Shown here: positions 22,858 to 32,259 of the stretch, piece by piece | How positions within the stretch are numbered: position 1 is the stretch's first letter | Layout: each line of letters begins with the position of its first letter | Source of the DNA: Oegoconia quadripuncta | Lineage: Eukaryota; Arthropoda; Insecta; Lepidoptera; Autostichidae | Assembly (NCBI GenBank): GCA_949316235.1 | Contig: OX438748.1 | Span: 32,296,836-32,360,835 of the forward strand | Direction: 5' to 3' | DNA: 64,000 nt | The notes under the pieces: generated by a model | The model's database searches: none | Seen by the model: the letters and a program-made list of their open reading frames with translations, nothing else | Told to the model about the DNA's origin: nothing | Program-made: the position numbers and the translations under genes

Positions 22858-23209
22858 TCGCAGGCGATCGTTGAATGAAATGTATGGCGGATATTTCCAA
22901 TATTATTGTAAACTAGAAAAAATATCCTATGGTTTTACTTTCGCATTATATATTACTAGATTGCTTGGCCGTTTTTACCCGACTGCCCAAGGAAGGAGGG
23001 TGTATGTATGTATGTCCGTTCCTTTGGCGCATCCTGTATGCTAAAGGGCTTGACCGACTTCGAAGTGCATGATGTCGTTAGATTCGTCGTGGTACCCGGA
23101 GTGACATAGAATACATTTTCTGGTAATAAATCCAACATGGCGCCTGCAAAATTTAAAATATCCTCTCGGGTTTTTTAATAATAATAATAATAAATAAATG
23201 AATATTTCG

Positions 23210-23348
23210 GATACCTACTTACACCAATCATCTAGTCCCAAACTAAGCAAAGCTTGTATTATGGATACTAGATAACGGATAAACATACATATACATATAT
23301 TTATATAAACATCCATGACTCTGGAATAAATGTTCGTATTCATCATAG
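23210..23348 (-). repeat. SINE-B, tail half, split by the Gypsy insertion
   Basis: This is the tail part of a SINE-B copy (ATCTAG, CTTGTATTATGGATAC, AACATCCATGACTC, GTATTCATCATAG). It breaks at ATAG where the Gypsy entered; the head half continues at 29315. Confidence 0.82.
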
Positions 23349-23560
23349 TGCGATGTGCTGTGGTGACAGGAGGTGAGGTGGCAGCCGGTGGCAATGAAAC
23401 AGCATACACTTTTACATTTGTGTATTCGTCAGGAGACACGTACCAAAAAGAGGGCGACATTCAACTTACAATTAGTTTTATTAAAATAATTGCTTACCTA
23501 AGCTTAACCTACGTTTACGCGTTTTACCGCGTAAACACACACACAAGTATACATACTACA
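23349..23560 (-). repeat. 3' LTR of the Gypsy element
   Basis: 212-bp direct repeat matching the 5' LTR base for base by eye. The sequence just inside it (23561-23620) is A/T-run rich, and on the element strand it does not form a typical polypurine tract. Confidence 0.93.
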
Positions 23561-23753
23561 CGTCCATCGAATTTGGAAAAAAAAAAAATTAAAAGAATTT
23601 TTTTTTTTTTTCACAAATACGCTCCATATCCAATTACAAACAATAGAGTAAATATTATCTTAGATAAATCAAATCAAACAATATCATTAACAAAACTATA
23701 TAATTAAAATTGGTATAATAATAAAAAAACATGTATATTAATTGAAAAATTTA

Positions 23754-26700
23754 CTATTGTACAAATGGTTTTGTTCTATTTTTATGCACAATTTCTTCTT
23801 TATTCTTTATTTTTATTGTTACGTTAGGAGATTTGTCTTGTATTACAGTATATGGACCTAAGTATAATGGATCTAGTTTACTACCTGTTTCATTCTTTAA
23901 TAATAATTTATCTCCTTTACTATAAACTATCGGATTTACACTGTCATCATATTTATATTTCCGTAACTGTTTACTTTTTAATAAGTTACTTCTAGCGTCA
24001 CACTGAGCTTTCTGTAGCCTGTATTTAAATTCAGATGGATAGCTATCATAATTATACAATGGTTCGACTTGATCGCATAAATTATTAGGCAATCGACATA
24101 CCTGTCCGAATACTAACTCAAAAGGAGTGTATTTCGTTTCGGTGTGTACAGTAGTGTTGTATGAGAAACACCAGTACTGTACCCACGAACTCCAAGCATT
24201 TGTGTGGTTATTCGTTTGAATTCTTAAGTATGCTCCTAATGCTTTATGAGAATTTTCTAGAGAACCTATGCTTTGATGGTGATATGCAGTAGCCATAATC
24301 TGTTCCGTTTTCAAAATTTTGCATAGTTCTGACATAGTGCTAGATATAAATTCGGTACCTCTATCAGTTGCAATCACTTTTGGAATGCCGTATCTTAACA
24401 CAAAATTTTCTGCGAATGATTTCGCAACGTCAGCAGTCGTTTTCGTTTTCAACGGATAAGCCTCAACATATTTTGTGAGTTCACACTGTAAAGTGAGGAT
24501 ATAGGCATTGCCGTAGTCGTCACGATCCAATGGTCCTACAATATCTAGATAAATCTTTTCAAAAGATGTAGAGGCTGTAGTCGTTATAGTCAGCGGTTCT
24601 TTAATTATGTTTGTATATTTCTGTGTCTGACATTTTACACACCTACGAACATATTCACGTACGTCGTGTTCAATCGAGGGCCAATAGTAAAATTTCTTTA
24701 CATTGTTTATCATCCTGCGAACCCCCGTGTGACCACAAGATGGCAATATATGGAAATCATTTAATATAACCTTCTTTTCGTCGTCACATTGTATTCTTTG
24801 AACGTCTCTTACAATACATATACGTGGACCGATCCAATTTTTATTTAAATTAATAAGTTGGGAAATTTCCTCTATAAACCTTTTATTATTTCTATTTTTC
24901 AAGAAAACTAACTCATTTATATGAGTTTGCTTACATAATATAACCAATTCTTTCAACAATTCGGCTCGCGATATTGCTGATAAAGAAGTTTGGTTTATGT
25001 ATATCGCTTGCAGCGTTGGGAAATAAATTAAACATTTCGAAAAGCTTAAACTTTTTTCCGTGTATTTTCTCAATAATTTTCGTAAATTATAATTTGAAAT
25101 TAATTTCAATTCTACGTCATTATCTGGTTTTTTCAATATATCTACGACTCTCGGTTGATCAGACCGAATCGCCGAAGAAGTATTTCCGTTATCCGAGTTA
25201 TCACTATATTCATCTGTTTTCATTCGCTTCGCTTGAGCTCTCGTCATCACACACACTGACTTCTTACATAAATTTTTCAAATCATTCGAAGACACTATCA
25301 CTCTAGATAATGCGTCTGCTGCTGCATTATCTTTTCCTCTCACATACTCAACGTCAAAATCGTACTCTTCTAGACTTAATCTGAATTTAGTCAGACGACT
25401 AGACGGATTAGTCATATTAAAGAGATAAATTAAGGGCTTGTGATCTGTTCTGATAGTAAATTTTCGTCCATATAAATATGGTCGAAAATACTTTACAGAC
25501 CAGACTATAGATAGAAGCTCTTTTTCTATTATTGGGTAATTTAGTTCACTTTTATTTAAACTGCGGCTAGCATAAGCAATGGGTTTGCCATTCCCATTAC
25601 TTAATACGCTTCCTACTGCGAAGCCTGAACTATCTGTTTGTAATACAAACTTGTTATTTTCGGAGAAATTTGGGTAATCTAAAATAGGTGGACTTATGAG
25701 CTTCTCTTTTAAAAGTAAAAACGATTTTTCACATTCTGAGGTCCAGACAAAAGGAACATTTTTTCGACATAACTTATTTAATGGTAACGTTATGCCCGCA
25801 AAGTTACTTATAAATTTCCTATAGTAGTTTGCGAACGCTACAAAACGTTTGACGTCATCGGCTGACGCCGGCGAAGGGTAATTTTCGATGACGTTTGTTT
25901 TTTCAGGATCAGGAAGAATACCGTTGCTGGATATTATATGTCCCAAGTAAAGTATTTGTCGTTTTAAGAATTCACACTTTGATGGGTTAAGCTTAAGGTT
26001 AACTTTTCGCAAACGTGTAAAAACTGACATTAGGTTCCTGTTATGGTCAGCTAAATTTCTACCAAAAATTATAAGGTCATCCAAATATATCAGGCATTTA
26101 ATGGAATTTAGGCCCGAAAGGGCCACAGTCATTAATCTAGTGAATGAACTAGGGCTTATCTTTAATCCCATTGGCAGCCTGCACATTTGGTATTGTCCTT
26201 TGTCTGTGGTAAACGAAGTATACGGCCTACTGGATGCCTCTAGATCACACTGATAGTAAGAGTTACTTAAATCGCAGTGACTATAGTACATGGCACCAGA
26301 TAAGGAATCTAAGATATCCGTAATATTAGGGAGAGGGAACTTGTCGTCTTGTATGCGATCATTAAGTTGCCTATAGTCAATGACAACACGCCATTTTCGT
26401 TCCCCACTACGATCTATCTTTTTGGGGACCAGTAATAGTGGACTGGACCACTCGCTACTCGTCTCTTCTATTATACCATTCTCGAGCATGTTTTCTATTT
26501 GTTTATTTAGCTCGGCTTTTTGAGAAAATGGTATCCTATACTGTTTTCTATATACCGGTGCTGTGTTTTCCTTCAACCGGATCGATTGTTTGTACACATT
26601 AGTGACTGATAACTTGTCACCTGGTAGATGGAAAATATCAGGAAACTTAGCACATACACTCTCGACAGATAACCGTTCTTCAGGGTTTAGATAATCTAGC

Positions 26701-27449
26701 TTGAGTAAAGAAAAAAGCTGTTTTATTCGATCTACGCTGACATCTGTCTTGTCGAAATTATAGAAGTGGTAATCACTGAGATCGTGTATTTCAGGGTCAA
26801 AAACATCTACTTGCACGGTCTTGGAAGTAGTATTCAATATTCTAACCGGTATTTGTCCCTTTTTCGGACTGACCACCACGCTAGCTAAAAAAATACCTTC
26901 TCCTAACTCTTTTGGTAAAACTATACAATCACCTCGTGCCCGTGTTGGCACGTATTTAATTATTTCACATCTCGGTTCAATAGTAATTGAATTGTTATAA
27001 AAATAAATGGGCAAAGATACGATACTACTTTCACTTTTCAACATTAAAATATCATCTTCATATCGTATTATAGCTCCATATTTTTTCATAAAATCTTGTC
27101 CTAGTATACCTACCGATTTACAAGGTAGATCCTTAAATAAATAAAACTTGTGTCGGAAATAAACATCATCGACTTCCAAGTTTAGGTAAACATAACCCTC
27201 AGAGGTCAAACTTCCTCCAACTCCATTTATCGTAATATTACACTTATATATTTTTAAACTACTATTACTAAGGTATTCATATTTTATAGCCGATAATGAC
27301 GCGCCAGTATCAATAAGGAAATCTATACTACTATTCTCTACACTAAAACTTACCCAATTAATGCTATCGCATGCCAAAATCTGTTCTTTAGGAACGAAAA
27401 AACTGATTTTGGGTATCGTCAGATTCATCAATATTGGGCTCTTTGTCAT
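23754..27449 (-). CDS. pol: Pol polyprotein: protease, reverse transcriptase, RNase H, integrase
   Basis: This uninterrupted ORF of 1231 residues has its domains in Gypsy order. The aspartic protease has FLIDTGAS with DTG at 47-49 and a later ILGQDF. The reverse transcriptase shows WRVVIDYRQLN, the LPMGLKISPSSF motif and IYLDDLIIFG, with catalytic Asp 457 and 458. RNase H has QTDSSG with Asp 606, then EKELLSIVW and RTDHKPL. The integrase has an HHCC zinc region ending CVKCQ, a core with Asp 969, Asp 1029 and Glu 1065 (DD35E spacing), and a C-terminal LGPY motif. All catalytic residues I can place are present. The frame opens after a TGA near 27473, so pol could be reached by a +1 (or -2) shift inside gag or by initiation at the ATG at 27449. 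There is no env domain after integrase. Confidence 0.96.
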   Translation of the reverse strand: MTKSPILMNLTIPKISFFVPKEQILACDSINWVSFSVENSSIDFLIDTGASLSAIKYEYLSNSSLKIYKCNITINGVGGSLTSEGYVYLNLEVDDVYFRHKFYLFKDLPCKSVGILGQDFMKKYGAIIRYEDDILMLKSESSIVSLPIYFYNNSITIEPRCEIIKYVPTRARGDCIVLPKELGEGIFLASVVVSPKKGQIPVRILNTTSKTVQVDVFDPEIHDLSDYHFYNFDKTDVSVDRIKQLFSLLKLDYLNPEERLSVESVCAKFPDIFHLPGDKLSVTNVYKQSIRLKENTAPVYRKQYRIPFSQKAELNKQIENMLENGIIEETSSEWSSPLLLVPKKIDRSGERKWRVVIDYRQLNDRIQDDKFPLPNITDILDSLSGAMYYSHCDLSNSYYQCDLEASSRPYTSFTTDKGQYQMCRLPMGLKISPSSFTRLMTVALSGLNSIKCLIYLDDLIIFGRNLADHNRNLMSVFTRLRKVNLKLNPSKCEFLKRQILYLGHIISSNGILPDPEKTNVIENYPSPASADDVKRFVAFANYYRKFISNFAGITLPLNKLCRKNVPFVWTSECEKSFLLLKEKLISPPILDYPNFSENNKFVLQTDSSGFAVGSVLSNGNGKPIAYASRSLNKSELNYPIIEKELLSIVWSVKYFRPYLYGRKFTIRTDHKPLIYLFNMTNPSSRLTKFRLSLEEYDFDVEYVRGKDNAAADALSRVIVSSNDLKNLCKKSVCVMTRAQAKRMKTDEYSDNSDNGNTSSAIRSDQPRVVDILKKPDNDVELKLISNYNLRKLLRKYTEKSLSFSKCLIYFPTLQAIYINQTSLSAISRAELLKELVILCKQTHINELVFLKNRNNKRFIEEISQLINLNKNWIGPRICIVRDVQRIQCDDEKKVILNDFHILPSCGHTGVRRMINNVKKFYYWPSIEHDVREYVRRCVKCQTQKYTNIIKEPLTITTTASTSFEKIYLDIVGPLDRDDYGNAYILTLQCELTKYVEAYPLKTKTTADVAKSFAENFVLRYGIPKVIATDRGTEFISSTMSELCKILKTEQIMATAYHHQSIGSLENSHKALGAYLRIQTNNHTNAWSSWVQYWCFSYNTTVHTETKYTPFELVFGQVCRLPNNLCDQVEPLYNYDSYPSEFKYRLQKAQCDARSNLLKSKQLRKYKYDDSVNPIVYSKGDKLLLKNETGSKLDPLYLGPYTVIQDKSPNVTIKIKNKEEIVHKNRTKPFVQ

Positions 27450-28527
27450 CGCACTGGTCAGTGAAATGGTTCAATGACCCGCGACTGTAACGCCCGCCAC
27501 GGTGATAATTCCGTGTGCCGCGAAATTGCTTACCTCTGAAATTTGATGCACCGCTAACAATGCGACCGCTATATGACGCACGCGGCTCAGCTGATATATT
27601 GCAGTTATTTTCAGAATGGTAATTTCCTCGATTTTGAAAATGAGGGTTTCTGTAATTATTGAAATGGCTAGGACGACCCTTATAAAAATAACGTCCTCTG
27701 TGTGAGTAGGCCATTACTTGCTCAGGAGAGCTATTGGACTCGTCTTCAGCCGCCCGAATGGCGTCTTTCAAGGAAGTAAAGTTCCTTGCCGAAATTATTG
27801 TGCCAAGGCGCTGGCTACGCAAACCCTCTGAGAAACGCTTTATAGCATTTCTCTCGTTTACTCGTCGCAAAACCTTATAAGATTCTGTATCACCTTCGGC
27901 CTGCGATATAGTAAGATCCACGAAAAGTCGCTCTACCTCGTCTCCGTAGTCCTTAATGGACCGGTCATTCTGCCTAACAGTCTGTAACTGCGATTGTAGC
28001 GCGGTATCTGATTTTCGAGTCAGTAAATGATTCCTCATGTCTTTCAAAAGAGATGCAACAGTAGGGTATGATGTTGATAATCTCATTTTAGCGCTAGCAC
28101 TGATACGCGTTTTCAAAACGAAACTAATCAATGGCTGCCTACTAGCATTATCAATGAGCATAGAATCGTATAATTCGATAGCGTCTATCAATTCTTGGGT
28201 TACTTGCTCATCACCGGTCATTTTCGGTAAGAGACTGACCGCTGTTTTTAAACAAAATGTCTCCTTACAATCAGTCATCTTGATGGGCTTATAAGTCAAA
28301 ATATTATAATATAAACTTTCAATCTTTAAACTTAACTCAGTATTGTCTTTACTAGACGAAGGTACAGTTAATAATAATTTCTGAAATTTATTATAAATTT
28401 TTTCGGCATTATTCAATTTCTCTATATAATTCAGATTACTGTAATCCCGTTTCTCGATACTTGTTTTTATAATACCTTGTCTTATAGCCGATAAATCGTT
28501 AAATATATTTTTTAGTTCTTCCTCCAT
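27388..28527 (-). CDS. gag: Gag structural protein of the Gypsy element
   Basis: This 379-residue ORF follows the leader ORF and overlaps the start of pol by 62 bp. The N-terminal two thirds are helical and charged, including a TDxALQSQLxxxRQ-like segment and a central conserved stretch around residues 200-270 (DEVERLFVDL, NAIKRFSEGLRS, AIRAAEDE), the usual capsid-like pattern of insect Gypsy Gag. From about residue 275 to 355 the sequence is rich in Arg, Gly, Tyr, Asn and His (GRYFYKGR, RGRYSRG-like repeats). There is no CCHC zinc knuckle, so RNA binding is probably through this RG-rich tail. The C-terminus is acidic (DDKEPNIDESDD). It should form the cytoplasmic particle that packages element RNA. 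The pol frame lies +1 relative to gag. Confidence 0.9.
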   Translation of the reverse strand: MEEELKNIFNDLSAIRQGIIKTSIEKRDYSNLNYIEKLNNAEKIYNKFQKLLLTVPSSSKDNTELSLKIESLYYNILTYKPIKMTDCKETFCLKTAVSLLPKMTGDEQVTQELIDAIELYDSMLIDNASRQPLISFVLKTRISASAKMRLSTSYPTVASLLKDMRNHLLTRKSDTALQSQLQTVRQNDRSIKDYGDEVERLFVDLTISQAEGDTESYKVLRRVNERNAIKRFSEGLRSQRLGTIISARNFTSLKDAIRAAEDESNSSPEQVMAYSHRGRYFYKGRPSHFNNYRNPHFQNRGNYHSENNCNISAEPRASYSGRIVSGASNFRGKQFRGTRNYHRGGRYSRGSLNHFTDQCDDKEPNIDESDDTQNQFFRS

Positions 28528-28758
28528 CTAATTACATTCAACATTATAATTGCTATAAAATCAATCAATATTCAAAAAAAAATAATTAATCCGCACTAAA
28601 ATAAAATGTTTATAATCTAAAAATAAAATCATTAATATAGGTGTCAGTTCATATTGTCTTTCCGGTTACACGCGCGCGCACGAATTTTAAGTAGGTCACC
28701 ATAAATTATACCGACCGCACTGTACACAAGCACTACACAAAACACGTTAGGTACTTAT

Positions 28759-29031
28759 CTATACTCTGTCACCTTCACGGCGATGGCAACGACAGCTGCC
28801 TCTGATGACGCGGTTCATAGCGTCGCGGCGAATCTGCTGCCTCATCCAGCTCATGTGGCACCGCCGATAAAAATAATAGGCCCCTATGGCCGCACTGCCC
28901 AGGATTACGACAGTAATTATCGTCATCAAAATAGTGTTGGTGCTCAAATGCTTTTCTACAGCAGCGCTATTATTGCCTCCAGAAGCTGTCTGGGCCAAAA
29001 TCACCTCCTCCTTGCTGGAACTTCCGCCCAT
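28759..29031 (-). CDS. Small leader ORF: predicted myristoylated single-pass membrane protein
   Basis: This 90-residue ORF is the first reading frame after the primer binding site and precedes gag by about 230 bp. It begins MGGSSSKEE, matching the N-myristoylation pattern (Gly2, Ser at position 6, then Lys). A polar linker rich in Ser, Asn and Gln follows. Residues about 34-55 form one hydrophobic segment (TILMTIITVVILGSAAIGAY) and then a basic, Cys-containing tail (RRC, RRQ-type pairs, RCHRR). The protein is probably lipid-anchored at its N-terminus and membrane-spanning. I do not recognise a named family, although I have a vague memory of similar short proteins in insect Gypsy elements. It might target Gag to membranes, alter membranes, or act in cell-to-cell transfer; none of this is shown. 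The frame is open without defects, consistent with selection in a recent copy. Confidence 0.75.
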   Translation of the reverse strand: MGGSSSKEEVILAQTASGGNNSAAVEKHLSTNTILMTIITVVILGSAAIGAYYFYRRCHMSWMRQQIRRDAMNRVIRGSCRCHRREGDRV

Positions 29032-29084
29032 TGTCTTGGCTATTTTAATAATAATTAAATATGTACCTTGACTCCTGGCTCAAA

Positions 29085-29102
29085 CCTGATGAAGGGTCGC
29101 CA
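29085..29102 (-). promoter_or_regulatory. tRNA primer binding site
   Basis: On the element strand the bases directly after the 5' LTR read TGGCGACCCTTCATCAGG. TGG complements the universal tRNA 3' CCA. TGGCGACC resembles the tRNA-Arg site recalled for 412/mdg1-type elements, so tRNA-Arg is the best guess. The exact tRNA has not been checked. Confidence 0.7.
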
Positions 29103-29314
29103 TGCGATGTGCTGTGGTGACAGGAGGTGAGGTGGCAGCCGGTGGCAATGAAACAGCATACACTTTTACATTTGTGTATTCGTCAGGAGACACGTACCAA
29201 AAAGAGGGCGACATTCAACTTACAATTAGTTTTATTAAAATAATTGCTTACCTAAGCTTAACCTACGTTTACGCGTTTTACCGCGTAAACACACACACAA
29301 GTATACATACTACA
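29103..29314 (-). repeat. 5' LTR of the Gypsy element
   Basis: 212-bp direct repeat identical by eye to 23349-23560, starting TGTAGT and ending CATCGCA on the element strand. It should contain the promoter of the element. It lies 165 bp upstream of host exon 2 in antisense orientation. Confidence 0.93.
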
Positions 29315-29400
29315 ATAGAAACATTTACCGCTCGCGGGATACGAACCCGCAACCGTTGGTTTCGCTGATAGAGTGACTATCCACTACACCAATCGTTCGT
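29315..29400 (-). repeat. SINE-B, tRNA-like head half, split by the Gypsy insertion
   Basis: It starts with the duplicated ATAG and contains, on the - strand, the Pol III B-box-like GGTTCGTATCCCGCGAG and the A-box-like GGTGTAGTGGATAGT. It completes the copy interrupted at 23348. Confidence 0.83.
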
Positions 29401-29479
29401 CATTAAATACTTAAATAGTTATTTATTGCCATTGTTAGTTTCTTCGTAAAGCATTAGTACATAACACACTGATCGCCAG

Positions 29480-29624
29480 GTTCGACTGCGGCAGCGGAGC
29501 GGGCATCCTCAGATCCCCTGAACCGATCCGGCTCGGCCACTGGAACACCATCTCAGTCTACCGCCACCGATGGGATGCCTGGCTCAGACTGAACAACGGG
29601 AAGAGGGTGCGGGGGAGGTCTAAG
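29480..29624 (+). CDS. Laminin-G domain gene, exon 2 of 3
   Basis: This exon is too short to stand out as an ORF but is clearly coding. It follows a CAG acceptor (29477-29479). Its first base completes the Arg codon left by exon 1. It then reads FDCGSGAGILRS, PEPIRLGHWNTISVYRHR, WDAWLRLNNGK and RVRGRSK, the middle part of a LamG domain (F/YDxGSG, hRS, hxLGxWhxhxVxR, hxLN). The donor after AAG is GTATGA at 29625, giving a phase 0 exit that matches exon 3. The 145-bp length is one base plus 48 codons. A Cys replaces the usual hydrophobic residue in the FDxGSG motif and may pair with the Cys of the GCV motif in exon 3. The Gypsy 5' LTR ends only 165 bp upstream, and a SINE-B head lies between them. 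Confidence 0.85.
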
Positions 29625-29773
29625 GTATGATGGATTTTATAACATATGTAATAGTGATCTGTTAACAGTAAGTGGGTGATTATGGCACTCATAAGTTTAG
29701 TCGAGATACCCACAGATTTATAAACTAAACCTTTAGTTTGTAAATCTGTGCCTATACCCCTGCAGTGGGGTAC

Positions 29774-30174
29774 TAACATAACAATGCTATTAACATTGCT
29801 GTTTGGCGGCAGATTTAGATAAGATGGTGGTAGCTAGCCAGGCGGACATTTAAAATGCCCTACCACCAACCCCGCTGGGGATCGAACCCGCGCCCTCCGA
29901 ATCTTAAACCCAATGATGTTTACTTTGAGCCACGGAGGCGGTTAGGGCATTTCAAATGTCCGCCTGGCTACCTACCATCTTATCTAAGTCTGCCGCCAAA
30001 CAGGAATGCAAAAAGGAATAGCATTGTTGTGTTCCGGTTGTCAGAGATAAGATACCCAGTCCCCCAAATAAGATATGGTTTTAGGGTTAGTACACTTCCA
30101 CCTTCGACTTCATCCTCACTTAACATCAGGTGTGATTGAGGTTAAGTACCCACCCGTTGCGCATTAAAAAAAAA
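29774..30174. repeat. Fold-back pair of SINE-A fragments
   Basis: A - strand head portion (29774-29941, ending in the tRNA-like start CCACGGAGGCGGTT) abuts a + strand body and tail (29942-30174, TGTCCGCCTGGCTACC to TTGCGCATTAAAAAAA). Shared segments make it an imperfect palindrome. Confidence 0.82.
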
Positions 30175-30363
30175 TGTTATTGAACCTCAAACACTTTGAA
30201 AAAAAAAACAGTCACCCAGATAACTCTACAGGGTAGCCTGTGAGTTAGCTATCGTAATACCAACCACCAGCATAATGAGTAGGTAACTACTTAGGTAATT
30301 AATTTAAAGATCCTAAATAACTACGTATTGCAGTTCATTACCTTAAAAGGTATAAGCATATCT

Positions 30364-30395
30364 TCGGCCTCATCTTCACTTAACATCAAGTGTTA
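30364..30395 (+). repeat. SINE-A tail fragment
   Basis: CTTCGGCCTCATCTTCACTT then AACATCAAGTG; only about 32 bp remain. Confidence 0.55.
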
Positions 30396-30406
30396 AATCA
30401 CACTTG

Positions 30407-30702
30407 TGTCGATTCGTATGTACACCAACTAAACTAAAACCAGTTTTAAAGTAGTACTGTCTCTTTCTCCCTGAAACAGTACGATGCGATGGCATCACTC
30501 CAAAACTGGTTTTAGTTTAGTATATTTTTAATTTTAATTAAATTTAAATTTAATTTTAATTTTGCATGCTATTGTATATGGCTGATTTAGGTGATACAAA
30601 TTTATACTATTTTACCAACTAATTTACTTACCCTAATCATTGCAAATAAATGTATTCTATTCTATTCTATAGTTTAGTTGGCGTTCATCCGAATCGACAC
30701 CA
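30407..30702. mobile_element. MITE with nested inverted repeats
   Basis: Outer arms TGTGTCGATTCGTATGTACA and GTTCATCCGAATCGACAC. Inner arms AACTAAACTAAAACCAGTTT and AAACTGGTTTTAGTTTAGT. A (TTCTA)n stretch lies between them. Confidence 0.78.
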
Positions 30703-30974
30703 TTGAATTATAATTTTAAGGCCTATGTTCAGTAGCATGGATATGATAATCCCACGAAATGACAGTAGACGATGTTGCCACTCAAGTAAATAATTATATA
30801 TATCTCATAAACAAAGCTTTAACGGGGAAAACAAGAATGTCAGGCTGAAGTTTATTTAGATTACGATATTTTAAATTAAAACAAACAGTTTTTGTGCCGC
30901 TCAGATAACCTACAATCGATAAAACGATTGTCGGTGGCCACCATGATCCCTTTTAATGATTGATCTGAGCGATA

Positions 30975-31318
30975 TATAAGCGCTTTTATAACAAGGTTCC
31001 AGTAGACATTCAAAATTTAAAGCAATCATAAAACAGAAATTATTAGCAAAAGGCTATTCTAAAATCACTGACTATTTCAATGATAAGCAAGCATGGACAT
31101 AGCTGTCTTATTATTCATATAATTATCAAATCACAAATTGTATCCTATAATCTGTTTAAAAGAACAACCCTAGAGTTTCTTGCTCGTTCTTCTCTGGGGA
31201 GTCAGCATGAGCCGTAAATTTAAATTTAAATGTAATATTAATAGTGACGTTTTAAAGTGATAATTTTATCCTATGAAATAAAATATTTTGTTTTGATTTG
31301 ATTTGATTTGATTTGAAT
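30975..31318 (+). repeat. LINE family D 3' end
   Basis: AACAAGGTTCCAGTAGACAT begins the end of a reverse-transcriptase ORF. AGAGTTTCTTGCTCGTTCTT, GATAATTTTATCCTATGAAA and a (GATTT)n tail follow. The inverse copy is at 60660-61022. Confidence 0.78.
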
Positions 31319-31590
31319 ACGAAACTGTTGTCAGTACATTAAAACTTCGAAATCCAAATCAACTACAGCTGTAAGTGATAATTTCACGTTCTATGGTTGG
31401 ACAGCCTGAGTATGCACGTGCTTTTCGACACTTTAAGTTAGGTATTCGGTTAGCGAGCGTAAGACTATTCTTTTTTTATTTACTATAACAGCCCATAGTT
31501 TACTGTCATAGGCTTCCTTGAACTAAAACTATGAATTGCTAAATTACCAAAAAGCTTAGTTGTCCAAGGAACGGAGCGGAGTTATCGTCG

Positions 31591-32259
31591 GGTGTGTAAC
31601 GTTTGATATAATAACAAAAAATATAATTTCATTAGACATAACACTCACTTGATATAATTTTCAAAAGGCATAAAGTTGTTTAATATAATTTCATCTAGTA
31701 TAATGTTTACGAAACATAACAATCATTTGCTATAACAACACTTGGCATAATAATTATTAAATATAATTATCATTTGTTATAACGTTCATTTCATATAATT
31801 ACCGCTAGTCATAATGCTCATAGTATATAACTATCGTTTGTGATAATGTCTTTTTGGTCTCTTCATCAAATTCATACAAGAATAACCAAGTAACACATGC
31901 GGAGCGGCGCGGACAAAATACTAGAGGAAAGGTTAGGTTCGAAGGTTAGGAGGAAATCGTAGCGAAGCGTAGCTTTCGACATAACCTTCGGGTGTTAGTT
32001 GTTTTTTTTTAAAGACTACACAGACCTATTGTTCATTATATCAAATGAAATTATATCAAATGAACATTATAGAAAGTAAATATTATGTTAAACGAGTTTT
32101 GTATCAAATGAAATTATATCTTATGAAATTATATAAATAGAATGTTATATCATTTGAACATTATACTAAGCAAAATTATATCAAATGAAATTATACAATC
32201 TGATAGTTAGACTTTTTGTTATTAAACATTACACACATTATATCAAACATTACACACAC
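31591..32259. mobile_element. Unrecognised element made of 15/16-bp ATAA-anchored repeats
   Basis: GTTATCGTCG occurs directly on both sides (31581-31590 and 32260-32269). The ends are inverted repeats of the form GTGTGTAAYGTTTGATATAA. The left arm has ATAA at 31608, 31623, 31638, 31654, 31670, 31685, 31700, 31716, 31732, 31747, 31763, 31779, 31795, 31811, 31827 and 31843, always 15 or 16 bp apart. The right arm has the complement TTAT at 32036, 32051, 32067, 32083, 32114, 32129, 32145, 32161, 32176 and 32191, with mutated anchors at 32099 and 32207. Right-arm units are close to ATAATTTCATTTGAT or ATAATGTTCATTTGAT (reverse complemented). The central 190 bp is not repetitive and there is no ORF. 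Confidence 0.75.

Larger units (their letters stand above)
23349..29314 (-). mobile_element. Complete Ty3/Gypsy LTR retrotransposon (5966 bp)
   Basis: The element runs on the - strand from the 5' LTR (29103-29314) to the 3' LTR (23349-23560). By eye the two 212-bp LTRs are identical and end in TG...CA. The flanking duplication is ATAG (23345-23348 and 29315-29318), and the target is a SINE-B copy whose two halves lie on either side. A primer binding site abuts the 5' LTR. The internal order is a small leader ORF, gag, then pol (protease, RT, RNase H, integrase). There is no env: pol stops about 190 bp before the 3' LTR. A clear polypurine tract next to the 3' LTR is not visible. Identical LTRs and open frames imply a recent, possibly active insertion. 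The likely group is the mdg1/412 or gypsy part of Ty3/Gypsy, by layout only. Confidence 0.95.

Noticed and set aside
23561..23753. Envelope gene after pol
   Set aside because: Only about 190 bp remain before the 3' LTR; no signal peptide or membrane-protein frame.
31608..32207. CRISPR-like regular spacing in the ATAA array
   Set aside because: Anchors are 4 bp with 11-12-bp related spacers; no repeat-spacer structure.
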